A DNA stretch of 64,000 nt from Odiellus spinosus (lineage: Eukaryota; Arthropoda; Arachnida; Opiliones; Phalangiidae). The notes under the pieces were generated by a model, which had not been told where the DNA came from, made no database searches, and saw nothing but the letters and a program-made list of their open reading frames with translations. Below, in pieces: positions 21,887-33,181 of this stretch. The translations under genes were made by a program, and so were the position numbers. Every line of letters starts with the position of its first letter. Position 1 is the stretch's first letter. The stretch covers positions 15,626,501 through 15,690,500 of the forward strand of contig OY987226.1 of NCBI GenBank assembly GCA_963920705.1, written 5' to 3'.

Positions 21887-22460
21887 TAATGAAAGCGTTT
21901 AGGTCCCGATTAAAATTTTGAGCAGAATCGTGTCACTACCCCTTTAGGAATGAGCAGTTAGAAAATTGGTAATTGTTTTAACTGAAGTATTAATAGGGGG
22001 AGGAGCGACGTGGGGTATAATAATTTGGCGTAATAGCGCCGGGGAAAACGTAATAGTCGTAATTATACGCTTAGTGTTAAATTATTCGCGAGAATTCAGA
22101 ATTTGAAGCCCCCGCTAGTTGCCAGTTCGAAGTACTGTAGGGTATTTATAATATATTTGCTCGTTTCGTGTTTAATAGTGGAGAGCACCGCGCCGCTCGT
22201 GTTTAATTTAATAACGGGAAGGTTAATAATGTACAGGCTCAACTATATTCCAGTACAATCAATATTAAAACGACCATGTGACCTACACAAGTATATGCCC
22301 CATCACATTTAACAAACAATGCTTAGTATACGAGAGCAACCGAAAAAAAGTTTGAATTCAAATTATGTGAATATTTCATATCTCAAGATAGCCTACCATT
22401 TTAAAATTATTGGATAACGCCTTCGTTTTTACATTCTAGTTAAATTAAGGTGTATATGGA
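21887..22460. other. No gene seen
   Basis: Moderately CpG-containing stretch (22000-22210). A 69-codon frame at 22103-22312 is unsupported. Confidence 0.35.
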
Positions 22461-22463
22461 AAA

Positions 22464-23489
22464 TGATACTGGTACGAATTTTCTAAAAATATTGGTACCG
22501 GTACTGATTTTTAAAAAATATTGGTACCAGTACTAATTTTTCTAAATTATTGGTACCGGTACTGATTTTTATAAAATATTGGTATCGGTACTGATTTTTG
22601 AAGATATTAATACCAGTACTGATTTTTGAAGATATTACTACTGTAATGATTTTTCAAGGTTAATATCTGTACTGATTTTTGAAGATATTAATACCGGTAA
22701 TGATTTTTGAAGATATTAATACCGGTAATGATTTTTGAAGAAATTAATACCGGTACTGATTTGTAACCATATTGGTACCGGTAATATTACTGATTTTTGA
22801 AAATATTGGCACCACTAATGATTTTTAAAAATTTTGGTATCAGTACTGATTTTTTAGATAATAATATCGGTACTGATTCTTGAAGATATTAATACGTGTA
22901 CTGATTTTTGAAGATATTTATATGGGTACTGATTTATACCGGTAATGATTTTTGAATATAATGATACCGGTAATGATTTTTGAATATAATGATACCGGTA
23001 ATTTTTTTTAACATAATGATACCGGTAATTATTTTTGAAGATCTTAATACCGGTAATGATTTTTGAATATAATGATACCGGTAATGATTTTTGAAGATAT
23101 TGAGAGCGGTAATGATTTTTGAAGATATTAATACCGGTATTGATTTTTGAATATATTAATGCCGGTAATGATTTTTGAAGATATTAATACCGGTATTGAT
23201 TTTTAAAGATTTTAATACCAGTATTGATTTTTGAAGATATTAATATCGATACTGATTTTTGAAGATATTAATACTGGTATTGATTTTTAAAGATATTAAT
23301 ACCGGTACTGATATTTGAAGATATTAATACCGGTACTGATTTTTGAAGATATTAATACCGGTACTGATTTTTGAAGATATTAATACCGGTACTGATTTTT
23401 CAAGATATTAATACCGGTACTGATTTTTCAAGATATTAATACCGATACTGATTTTTCAAGATATTAATACCGGTACTGATTATTGAGGA
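22464..23489 (+). repeat. 28-bp minisatellite with TACCGGTA palindrome, about 36 units
   Basis: The unit is GATATTAATACCGGTACTGA plus TTTTTGAA; the period is 28 bp (for example 23345 to 23373). Units at the left are the most diverged (TTGGTACCGGTAC, several deletions), while the last eight or so are nearly identical. The palindrome TACCGGTA, with a CpG, is the most conserved part of the unit. Confidence 0.95.
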
Positions 23490-24108
23490 TTATATAGAGA
23501 GCTAACAGTCCTGATCTTAAAACGTCACACTTTTCTATCTGTTACCTCAAGTGTCATCCTGGACAACTACAATATCCCCATGTACCAAGAGAGAATGCTG
23601 TCTTACCTTCCTATCTAACTGTTAGCTCACTATTGCTTTTGACAAATCCAGTATTAAATGTGAGAGATGGCACTGGGGTCAAGTGCCCAGGCCCCAAAAT
23701 TTTACTTACAGGACAGTAGCTTTCATTCCTACAAGTAGTCGGTGTGCAAGCCTGCAGCTTTGATTGTACTAGCTGAGTGATAACTTTAAAGCATTACCAA
23801 AATCGTTAATGAAATAAGTACAATCGTGTAATCGATTACAATCCAATTATAATGGCACATCACGAGGTGACGGATGTGGTCGCTTAATGAACCGTTGAAC
23901 TATTAATAACACTCTAGTAATATGATAACTTCAACTAATAGCGAATAAAAACTGATTTAAGTCCAATGATATTAAATATTTCCGATTAAAAATCATTTTA
24001 ATTAATTGATATATGTTATTAAGGACAAGTAAATTGTTTAGAATTTGAACAAAAGAGATCACGTTTGACCCCGAACAGCGAATTCAACCCGCGATAAAAC
24101 CTCAACGC

Positions 24109-24145
<37 letters not shown>

Positions 24146-24279
24146 GAAGGCATATTCTCCTTGAACAGCGCATGCGCTAGACTCAACTTCGCTAAAGTTC
24201 TCTCTCTCTAGCGCGGCGCTCGTTTTCCCGGGAGAGGGAGTCGCGTACATAATGCTTATTATCTCGCCCGTTTCTCGAA
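23490..24279. other. No gene seen; GA microsatellite
   Basis: A (GA)n run covers about 24110-24147. 24150-24260 is GC-richer and immediately precedes the tRNA gene. The 63-codon minus-strand frame here is a translation of the microsatellite. Confidence 0.45.
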
Positions 24280-24363
24280 GCCAGGATGGCCGAGTGGTCT
24301 AAGGCGTCAGATTTAAGCTCTGATCCTCGAAAGAGGGCGTGGGTTCGAACCCCACTTCTGGCA
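24280..24363 (+). tRNA. tRNA-Leu(TAA)
   Basis: 84-nt class II tRNA without intron. The acceptor GCCAGGA pairs with TTCTGGC (one G-T) and the discriminator is A, as expected for leucine. The D arm TGGCCGAGTGGTCTAAGGCG is the A box. Anticodon stem TCAGA/TCTGA holds loop TTTAAGC, giving TAA at 24314-24316. A long variable arm (CCTCGAAAGAGG) and T arm GTGGG-TTCGAAC-CCCAC complete it. It decodes TTA. Confidence 0.97.
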
Positions 24364-24369
24364 GGATAA

Positions 24370-24378
24370 TTTTTTTTT
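24370..24378 (+). terminator. Pol III terminator of tRNA-Leu
   Basis: A run of nine T residues, 7 nt after the mature 3' end. Confidence 0.85.
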
Positions 24379-25470
24379 ATTTCATAATTAATTTTAAAAT
24401 AATTCCAAATTATTAGTTAGTATTAAATCAAAATATATTCAGCTAAAATTAAAGCGTTTATATTCGATTTTGAATATTTAAAACATTAACTTTGTAATTG
24501 TAAAAAATATATAATATAAAAAAGCTTTGGATTTTTTAAATTTGAGATAATTTCTAGCCATTAGTTAGTAAAATATTAACGCTATAAAATTGAAATTAAA
24601 TGCATTTTAATTATAAATATATAATTAATATTATAAATATAAATTTTTTAGTTTAAAATCAGTATTAATATTATAAGAAAAAAATTGAGGTTTGCTCTAA
24701 AAAATGTCAGCTACTTTTTTAAATCATAATTAATTTTAAAATAATTTCTAATCCTTAATTAATATTATATTAATGCTATAATATTAAAAATAAGCGTGTT
24801 TAAATTAGATTTTTACATTGAAAAATTACTTTAAATTACTTTAATAAATAAATGAATCTAAATTAACTTCGAATTGCTAGTTATTAATGCTATAAATAAA
24901 AATTAAACGTGATTAAATTAGATTTTGTTATTTAAAAATAAATTTTAAGTTGAAAATCATTATTATTACTAAAACGTTTTATAGTAGCAGTAATATATTA
25001 TAACCTTATCATAAAGGTAATATAATTATTAACAAATTAAATGCAATATTTAAGTGTTTGAAAGTTTGTCAAATAAGATAAGAGATAAAACATTATAGCC
25101 ATTATGTAATGTAATAAATATTGAAGTATAATAAATATAAAAAGGAATTTGTAGAATTTTTTTAATTAGCTTTGAAAATATATTTAAAAAAATCAAATTA
25201 TATTAGAAATTACTAAATGAACACTAGAATATTAATTTAATTAACTAAGAAATGAACATGATTAAAATAAACCCAGAATGTTATTTTTATCACGATCAGT
25301 TTGCATAATGGCGAATACCGAGGCGGATTGATACACAATGTTAAATCCCATCAATATAAGAAAAGTTTTAGTAGAATTGATAAATTATATTAAATAAAAG
25401 CAAAAATCTGTTAAAAATGTGTAGATTTAATTTTCTTTTACTAATTTTAAAGGTAATATGATATATTATG
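24379..25470. other. Very AT-rich, no gene seen
   Basis: Low-complexity AATTTTAAAATAATT-type sequence. A diverged block containing TTAGTTAGTATTAAATC recurs near 24413, 24563 and 24755, suggesting an old tandem repeat of about 150-190 bp. Confidence 0.4.
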
Positions 25471-25474
25471 TAAT

Positions 25475-26050
25475 GTGGGATAAAAATGCAAAGCTATATA
25501 GTGAATTGGCAGCACCCTGTCTTTGACTGTATTAAATCGAGTATGAAAATAACATGGGTGTGTCAACAACTCTTAAAACTCGGCTATGGAAATAAACCCA
25601 CAGTTCTCAGGCGAAGATGACAAACAGAATGTGGGATTAATATACAAAGCTATAGTGAATGGGCAGCATTCCGTCTTTGGCTGTGCTAAATCGAATACGA
25701 AAATAACATGGGGTGCCAACAACATATAAAACTGTGCTATAAAAATTAAACGACAATTCATAATCATATTGAATAGAAATGATCATATTAAATAGAAATG
25801 ATCATATTGAATAGAAATTATCATATTGAATAGATATTATCATATTGAATAGAAATTATCATATTGAATAGAAATTAAAAACTGTTAAAAATATGTAAAT
25901 TTAACACTTTTATAATAAATTTTAAAGAATGCGGGATAAATTTACAAATCTATAGTGAATTGGCAGCACCTCGTATTTGATTGTTTTAATTTGAGTATGG
26001 AAAAACACGCTGTGTCGATTCTATATGAAAAATAACTCGCAATTCTGAGG
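25475..26050 (+). repeat. Three diverged ~150-bp tandem units with embedded 19-bp array
   Basis: Units begin near 25473, 25627 and 25927 with GAATGTGGGATAAAAxT, then CAAAGCTATAGTGAATTGGC, AGCACC, TTTGACTGT and AACATGGG. A related fragment is at about 36380-36490. The 64-codon minus-strand frame at 25573-25767 lies within the repeats. Confidence 0.7.
25763..25876 (+). repeat. 19-bp tandem array, six units
   Basis: ATCATATTGAATAGAAATT repeats six times without gaps, with one or two substitutions per unit. It sits between the second and third ~150-bp units. Confidence 0.95.
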
Positions 26051-27690
26051 GATAATACACTTGAAGAGAACTTCAAGGGCAAAATTTTAAAATTTCTGTT
26101 GCTAAAGGAGGATAGAGTTTATGTTCCATTGAAACATAACCTTGTTTTTCAAAATATGTAAGTTATAAAAGAGCTCTTATTTAAGCGATAACTGATTGAC
26201 ATAGTAATCGTAAAAGAGTTGAAAGATCTCTTTTCTTCGACCCTGATCAGGACGGCAAACCTAAAACTTAAGCCTTATCTAAATAACCCAAGTATAGTGA
26301 TTAGAAACCCGGGCTAAAAGACTCGAAAAGCTTCTAGAAGATTTGATTAAACAAATATAATCTTTGATAAAGTAATATAGTTACATAAACTATTAATATA
26401 TATATATTTGTAATATAGTTTTAGTGTGCAAAGGGAAACTTTACTCTGGAAACATGTTATAGATATTTTGAATCGATTTAAACTATTAAAATAAATGAAA
26501 AAACAGCAAAACTTGACAATGGTGTTGCAGAAATTCGCGTTAAATTATAAAATTCAGATTTATTTGAAAAAAGACTCATTTTCTGGCAATGTCAATGAAT
26601 GTTTATCTTTGTAAGGGAGTTCTACTCAAACGTTAATTTAATAAACTATCTTTCTTAACCGTTAAGTAGCAGTTTCGTTAATTAATTTATAATTATTAGT
26701 TAATCACCATAACCCATAAATTTCGTGTAACCAACCAATTCATCCCAAGTATCATTTCATCTATTTCATCCCACCTTTAAAATTCAGTACATCGTACAAG
26801 GCTTAACAACGTCTAAATCTAAGCTAATAAACCCCGTTAATATAGTATTTAATCTTAATGTATTCTGAGGTTGGGAAATCCTATCCAAATTTGAAAATTC
26901 AACCGCTTATTCTCCATACAATTTGCGTTCGAGTTTAATCAAATAATTAAGGGAATACGGGGGAAATAGAGATAATGGGAAAAGGTATTATCCATTAGAA
27001 GCCTTTCTATGTATTCACTCACGACCACGAACATTATATTACAGTTGGAAACCCCCTCTAAGATACGTAGGATTAATGACTAAACCAAGCATACAGTAAC
27101 CACGTGTTCGTCGGATTTAAACCATTTAGCATATTGAAACTCCGCCCCCCTTCCTCCTTCTGAAGCTACTATAGCGCAACGCTTCCAGCGTAATACATCA
27201 AAAGATCGGATCTAATCCAACATTAATCGATTATTGAATAATTATTGGATTTTCCTACGAAAAATTACCGGAATTGAAATTTTAGTATTTATTTGATTGT
27301 ATATAATTTTACCTTTTTTTCACTTTTAGTTTAGGGGGATTTTTAGGCGGGTAATTCTAGCTGGTTTTACACGTGCAAGTTTCGTGACAAATATATATAC
27401 TGGATGATGATATAAGACCGGTTTTTTACATTTTTATTAATGTTTTTTCACCACCGGATGAATGACGCAATCTGGTTCAGAAATTTATTTTTAGATTCTT
27501 ATTTAATAATATGATATGACTGTTTTTAATGTCGGATATTTATTGGCTTATCATTATCGTGATGAAAATGGTCTTATTTTAATTTTTTTATTTTAGATGC
27601 TAATTTATATTAACTTGGTTCTGTAATTAAAATAAGTTAAGTAATGTTGATATTAATAAATTAAGTGGTAATGTAGAATAATAATTTTAA
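26051..27690. other. No gene seen
   Basis: AT-rich intergenic-type DNA. Nothing recognised. Confidence 0.4.
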
Positions 27691-28160
27691 TTATATTATA
27701 TTGCAACGTAATTTTTAGTAAATTTATTTAAGATTTTGTTAAATTATATTATATTGCACCGTAATGATTTAATTATTAATGTTTTTGTATTTAATAGTTA
27801 ATTTGGATAAGTTATATTATATTGCACCGTAATTATTAGTTTATTTAAGTTTTTGTAATTAATCGTTAATTTGTATTATATTGTAATTAATGTTTAATTT
27901 CGTTAAGTGATGTTGTAACTAATGTTTAATTTCGTTAAGTGATGTTGTAACTAATGTTTAATTTGATTAAACTATGTTGTAATTAATAGTGTAGTTAAAA
28001 TATATTATAATTCATAGTTTAGTTAATCTAGTTAAATTATGTTATAATTCTTAATTCAGTTTAGTTAATATAGATAAATTATATTATAAAATAGTTTAGT
28101 TTAGATAATCTAGCTTAAATCATATTATAATTCATAATTTAGTATGGTAGTTAATCTAGT
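27691..28160 (+). repeat. Degenerate AT-rich minisatellite, ~30-32-bp unit
   Basis: The clearest units are two 32-bp copies (TGTTGTAACTAATGTTTAAT plus TTCGTTAAGTGA) at 27911 and 27943. Around them are diverged AATTATATTATATTGCACCG and AGTTTAGTTAATCTAGTTAA units. Confidence 0.6.
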
Positions 28161-31110
28161 TTAAATATTTTAGATTTAATTAAGTTTAATGGTTAATTAA
28201 AATTAAGAATTCTGAAAGAAAGTCAATTTAAATTATTGGTATCCTAAAACTCATAATTTAATAGTACTAGTAAAATGATTAAAATATAAAATTCTAAATT
28301 TACTTAAATAATATTGTAAATCAGTAATTAAATTAAATTTAATTTAATAGTAAAATAATCAATTATTAATAGTAATAATCAATTAAATTATATTGCAAAA
28401 TATTTCTCATAATATCGAAACTTGCAACAACAAAAAAAACCTTGATCAAAAACACAAATTATTACAATAACCTAACTTAACCTAGACAATTGCCCTATAT
28501 ATTGAACATATACGTTCTACCTAAAAAATACACTTTACTTAAATTAATTAAAATAAAATATGAAACAAATAAAACAATAAATAAGAAAAAAATAATATTC
28601 TTTATTTTATGATGAATTCGAATAAGGTCCTAAAATTTGAGAGAAAAAAATAAATAAGAAAAGGATGGTTAAAACGATAAACTCGTGCCGAATTGAAGTC
28701 GAGCTCGTGATAACCGTGTGCTTCGCTATAATTGGCTGACGAGGTGAACACGTGAAGACCGCGTGTACGACCGAAAAATACTCGCACCTGCCATTAACCG
28801 CGCAACAAGTTGTATCGCGCGAGATTCTCTTAAATTCCCGCCAAAACAAAGTAGAATCATTAGTTTTCTAGGGTTTCCACGACGGAAAACGGAAGTAATA
28901 TATCTCTACCAACAACAGGGAGCGTTTATAACCCTTTACCTTGAATGCGCTATTTAAACTTTACATTTGTATACTACATGACAGTTGAATATTCTACCAA
29001 CAATACCGAATGCTGACTAAGCCTAATACTTTTCTTGGCAGATTCTTTACGTTATTTCAATGGATAAATAGTTTCTTTTCGGAGTTTTTGGGGATTTTTC
29101 ATTTGATTTATATTCTCCGCTTATTTGCGTATATAATTCAATATTTATCAGGGCAAATTTAAAGGTATTTATGGGAAGATGAAATATACAAATAATATAT
29201 GATATTACTATTGCTACATAATCACAAAAATTGGATAAAACGATTTTTTTAATAATTCTAATTAATTATTAAATTTAAGATTGGAAAATGAATGCTTTAA
29301 TTAACCCTAAAACTCTTTAGATAGGGGGAAATTATAAAATACCATAAACTTTCGTCAAAATTGTTGTAAAATTTATTTTTGTGAAATTATAACATTGATA
29401 TCACAAAAATCTTTCCGAAAATGATACTCAATTTCCATTTGAAGATTATGAAAAACCCGTGACAACCTAACTTAAATATAATAATTAAAACTAACTTTCA
29501 AGCATTCTTGTCTATGTGTAATTGTTTAATATCACGGATATATTGATAAGGATGATAATATATTTATGTGTGTGTGTGTGTGTTTTTTTTTAATTTATCA
29601 GTCAAAGTATGTTAAAGGTAATATAACCTACTTGATTTTCCCCATAATTTTTAACATCACCCTCTTAAATAGCCACTATTTAGCGCTAATATTCATGGAA
29701 ATAAATTACCCGGGCGACAAAACTTTAAAAAGGTTATACACTCTGCAATGATAACATTCCCCCATAAATTAACTTGAAAAAGCTATAACAAGGTTAAGAA
29801 AAATATCGAATTCATTACCATTTCACTCTCCCTTTTGTTAGGATAAAACATTTCAAGCCTTTGTTGTAATAGCACGATTCGTTGTTATTTAACAATTCAC
29901 GAGGCGAGCACGTGTAACGAGGCAAACGAAAGCGTTCTATTTACTATAATCCCCAGTTAAAGAGATAATGGAGATGAGTATCGTGTCACTTTTATATCGA
30001 TTAGAATCGCAAATATCTGAAACTAATCAAAGAGCGTCTTCAAATGTTTTGCTGCAACAGTTTAATTTAAAAGCAAACTATTTGATTAGATTTTCTGTCA
30101 TTTTACCGGTATGAAAAAAGAGTTAGGCTTAAGGAACTTCAAAACCAATTTTGTTAATTGAAATAAAATATTTTGTGTCTTGTAATATTTATTTTAATTT
30201 CAATTTTTATTCGCAAAACAAAAGAGGGACTAAAAAAATACACGCGATATCACGTCGATAAGCCTATTAAATAAGGCCTAGTGACAAAATAATCTTACGT
30301 TTAACCATTAGTACTTCAAATTTACCTTTAGAGTTGCGGTTAAACAACAAAAAACCGTGGTTTCTGAATTAACCGATGATTTCCCCCCTTAACTTGAAAC
30401 TTTGGTTGAGTTTAAACAATTAATTTTAAGCTTAACGCTTTACTAATCTAATAAAATAATTGGTTACTTATCTTCATTATCCCTTAAAACTCTGCAATGT
30501 ATTATGTATACAATATATACTCTAGGAATATATAAGGCTAGAAAATTTAATTGCTAGAAATTCTCTTAAAAACTCTAGACACGAAAAATAATCAAAAATT
30601 TATATGATAATGAAAAAAAGTAAAAAAATACCCACATCTAAAATTTATCGAATATAAGAACTATAACCTTGACCATTTTGCACTGCCAAAGTTAGATAAA
30701 GTAGGGTTGTCGAGGAGGACGAGGCGTGGTTTAGAAGGAATCCCACGGTTGATACGTAAAAATGACGTCAGAGGCTTTTTCCATAATATATCGCCCTACT
30801 AGCCAAAGTCGGGCGTTAAAAACATATAAGAGGTTCCGTAATAGTACTTGTAAAAAAAATTCTACAACTAAATAGGATTATTTCTCCTATACTGGTTTAT
30901 AACAACTTTTTTTATTTCTCATTCCAAGGTCATCTCTCCCCAGTAACGGGTCATAATAGGGCCAGTAAAAACAGAGACAGCATGCATTCAACGCGTGAAA
31001 TAGCTTCGGAACGGATCGCGCGCGCTCGTTGAAGCGTTAATAAACCTTATTATTATTATTATTATAGTGTTAAAAAAACTTCAGAACATTTTTCTTCATT
31101 TTTTTTTCTT
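28161..31110. other. No gene seen; CpG patch and TG microsatellite
   Basis: 28680-28870 is CpG-rich and includes one copy of the CACGTG/GCGTG motif (28746-28765). A TG run lies at about 29566-29582. TGACGTCA lies at 30763-30770. Several short frames here (28602-28849 minus, 28763-28957 plus, 29566-29751 plus) show no conserved features. An upstream exon of the LRR gene could lie here undetected. Confidence 0.35.
28746..28765 (+). promoter_or_regulatory. CACGTG/GCGTG composite motif, distal copy
   Basis: GAACACGTGAAGACCGCGTG differs from the copies at 31118 and 31297 at one to two positions. Sequence on either side is not obviously shared, which argues against simple repeat carry-over. Binding by a bHLH or bHLH-PAS factor is inference. 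Confidence 0.4.
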
Positions 31111-31117
31111 GTTCTTT

Positions 31118-31137
31118 GAACACGTGAAGAGCACGTG
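31118..31137 (+). promoter_or_regulatory. CACGTG/ACGTG composite motif, proximal copy 1
   Basis: GAACACGTGAAGAGCACGTG holds two ACGTG cores in the same orientation, 11 bp apart (about one helical turn). CACGTG is the canonical E-box of MYC/USF-type bHLH proteins; RCGTG is the core of hypoxia-type bHLH-PAS sites. The factor is unknown. Confidence 0.5.
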
Positions 31138-31296
31138 CGATATTCAGTGGAAAAGTAATTTTATATATTTTAAAGCATCACGCGCCAACCAGCGCTCGTA
31201 ATATTGAAAAGCGCGCGGAAACTCTATATGAAAAAGTAGAAAAAAACCTGTATTTTAGCGGGAAAACAATTCGCAGGGAAAGAAAGAAAAAGGTAT

Positions 31297-31316
31297 GAAC
31301 ACGTGAAGAGCGCGTG
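31297..31316 (+). promoter_or_regulatory. CACGTG/GCGTG composite motif, proximal copy 2
   Basis: GAACACGTGAAGAGCGCGTG is one base different from the copy at 31118, in the same orientation and 179 bp downstream of it, about 200 bp before the start codon. Confidence 0.5.
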
Positions 31317-31513
31317 CACCGGAAACGCTTCTATATAGGTTATAACTATCACCACCACGCGCACGCTACTCAGTTGAATAACGCGGGTTAAAAGCAAGCG
31401 CGCTTAAAAGAAAGAGAAGCGAATTGAAGGAGGGCTGTGAGCCAGGCTGGGGGATTTAAAAGGGACTCCTTATCTCGCGAGAGGTGGCAGAAGACAACCG
31501 ACTACTTTCTCAA

Positions 31514-33181
31514 ATGCCGCAGTCTGAACAAGAATCGCGTCAAGGAGAGGAGAGGACGGGAGACGTCGTCGTGTTAGATAATCTAGAGGGTTCAATGCCG
31601 TTGGAACCTCGCGCCGGAAAACTACTAGAATTCGAGTTAGAAGAAGAAATTGAAAATCAAGATCTGCTGGAGGCTAATAACGAAGAAGATTACATGATGT
31701 GGGGTGAGCGAGCTAGACCGGACCCTAATACCACTAACCGTCTCGCTACCCGAACGGACGGTGAAAGACTTTTACCACCGTGGTCTCTCAGAGATTCTTG
31801 TTTATGGAAGGTACGAAATGACATTTTAAATTGGAGTCGCGAAGGGAGTCTGCGCAAAAGTAGAAATTCTTACGCGCATTATCAACCGTTCGCGAACTAC
31901 CCCATCCAATTACGACAAGAGATTCTCGACTCAATGTTACGTCTAAAACCGGACGGTCGCGAAGTGGTCGGCGCCGTGAAGTTGTTAATTCAATCGGGCA
32001 TTTTCAGTTTTGACTTAAATTGTTTAAACGAATGCGAATCTTACGACGTTTTTCGCGTCATTAACTCTCTAGTGCGTCACGGTAACTTGTTACTAGAATT
32101 GAACGTCGGCGGGCAATGGTTGTACGATCCACGAGCTAATTACTTGGTCTGTAAGTTACTTCGTAACGCCCCTAATCTTAAAAAACTCGTCTTACAAGAA
32201 GCCACCGAAGAAGGCAGAGAATTGGAAACAATCCTGGCCTCTTGTTTCAACTTGAGACATTTGGAAATACGACATCCTTCCGTCGATGACAAGTACTTGG
32301 AAATTTTATTACGGGGAGGAAGAGAACCCAAATCTACAAAGTTGACCTCGGTCATAGTTCCTTCGACGGTCAAAGCCGAAGGGTTACTAACGTTACTCAA
32401 AGTTTTTCCTAATCTTCAGTACATGGAATGCAGTCATTTGGAGGAGACTTTAGACGCGTTAGAAGCCAAAGACGATGACAAAGATTGGTGGAAAGAAAGA
32501 GGGGCCGGAATACTCGGAGTCAAAACGACTCAACCCATGGGACCCAAAGGAGTGTCAAAATTAGTTCATTGGTTTCCTAATTTGAAGACGGTAGCGTTGG
32601 AAGTTCAAGAGTACATGAATTTATCATCTTTATCCGATTTACGGAACTTGAAGTCCTTGGAATTACGCAACAGCGCCACTTTACCGGCATCTTACATTCA
32701 ATGCGTGTTACCGTTATTAAACGAAGCCGGTCGTAAATTAACTCATTTAGGATTAGAACATTTCGACGTGGTAGATTTATCCAAAACGTCTCTGTCGTGT
32801 CCCGAACTTAATTCTTTAACTTTACGTTGGTTTACTTTGTTGGGAACTTCGTCCGTAAAGGTTAAAGGTCACGTGCCTTTCGAAAAACTTCAATCGATCT
32901 GTTTAAGGCCTCGCACTAATCGTCACATTAACAAAGAAGCGTGCGAACTTCTGCTAAGTAATTGTACGGGTATGAGACACGTCGAGTTGTACTGTTGTCA
33001 CGGTTTGGACGATAACACGGTCGAGAAATTGGTTAAAACTAATCCCTTGGCATCACTAAGAACGCTAATTCTGCGACACGGACACGGATTATCCTCCAAA
33101 GGAATTCAAACCCTAATTTGTAGATCCAAACATTTGTTATATTGGGATTTCGGTGAAGTTAGTTCGCCCAAATCAAATTGA
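31514..33181 (+). CDS. Leucine-rich-repeat protein, FBXL/ZYG11-like repeats, intronless
   Basis: Encodes 555 residues from the first in-frame ATG; the frame is open from 31460 (TAA at 31457-31459). Residues 1-80 are acidic and probably disordered. Residues 80-180 form a tryptophan-containing helical region (LPPWSLRDSCLWKVRNDIL, YPIQLRQEILDSML). From about 190 to 535 I count around twelve irregular leucine-rich repeats (NAPNLKKLVLQ, CFNLRHLEIRH, FPNLKTVALEV, LRNLKSLELRN, CPELNSLTLRW, CTGMRHVELYC, LASLRTLILRH). The pattern recalls substrate-recognition LRRs of FBXL and ZYG11/ZER1 ubiquitin ligase adaptors, but I see no certain F-box or VHL box, so a ligase role is inference. No signal peptide or membrane segment. 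The ATG context (CAA before ATG) is weak; a 5' exon joined at a possible acceptor near 31490 cannot be excluded. No AATAAA lies close downstream; ATTAAA occurs at 33371. Confidence 0.85.
   Translation: MPQSEQESRQGEERTGDVVVLDNLEGSMPLEPRAGKLLEFELEEEIENQDLLEANNEEDYMMWGERARPDPNTTNRLATRTDGERLLPPWSLRDSCLWKVRNDILNWSREGSLRKSRNSYAHYQPFANYPIQLRQEILDSMLRLKPDGREVVGAVKLLIQSGIFSFDLNCLNECESYDVFRVINSLVRHGNLLLELNVGGQWLYDPRANYLVCKLLRNAPNLKKLVLQEATEEGRELETILASCFNLRHLEIRHPSVDDKYLEILLRGGREPKSTKLTSVIVPSTVKAEGLLTLLKVFPNLQYMECSHLEETLDALEAKDDDKDWWKERGAGILGVKTTQPMGPKGVSKLVHWFPNLKTVALEVQEYMNLSSLSDLRNLKSLELRNSATLPASYIQCVLPLLNEAGRKLTHLGLEHFDVVDLSKTSLSCPELNSLTLRWFTLLGTSSVKVKGHVPFEKLQSICLRPRTNRHINKEACELLLSNCTGMRHVELYCCHGLDDNTVEKLVKTNPLASLRTLILRHGHGLSSKGIQTLICRSKHLLYWDFGEVSSPKSN

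Larger units (their letters stand above)
31000..31513 (+). promoter_or_regulatory. CpG-rich upstream region of the LRR gene
   Basis: Between about 31000 and 31480 CpG dinucleotides and GCGCGC words become frequent compared with surrounding DNA. It contains two copies of a 20-bp CACGTG motif, a TATATA at 31332-31337, and an arthropod-style initiator-like TCAGTT at 31370-31375. The TATA-to-initiator distance (about 40 bp) is longer than usual, so the start site is uncertain. Confidence 0.45.

Noticed and set aside
23498-23629. Short inverted pair GAGCTAACAGT as a MITE
   Set aside because: Only 11 bp matches, no convincing target duplication, and it directly adjoins the 28-bp satellite.
31484-31513. 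Upstream extension of the LRR frame beginning with GTG at 31484
   Set aside because: GTG is not a normal start in animal nuclear genes; the first in-frame ATG is 31514. A spliced 5' exon remains possible but cannot be shown from this sequence.
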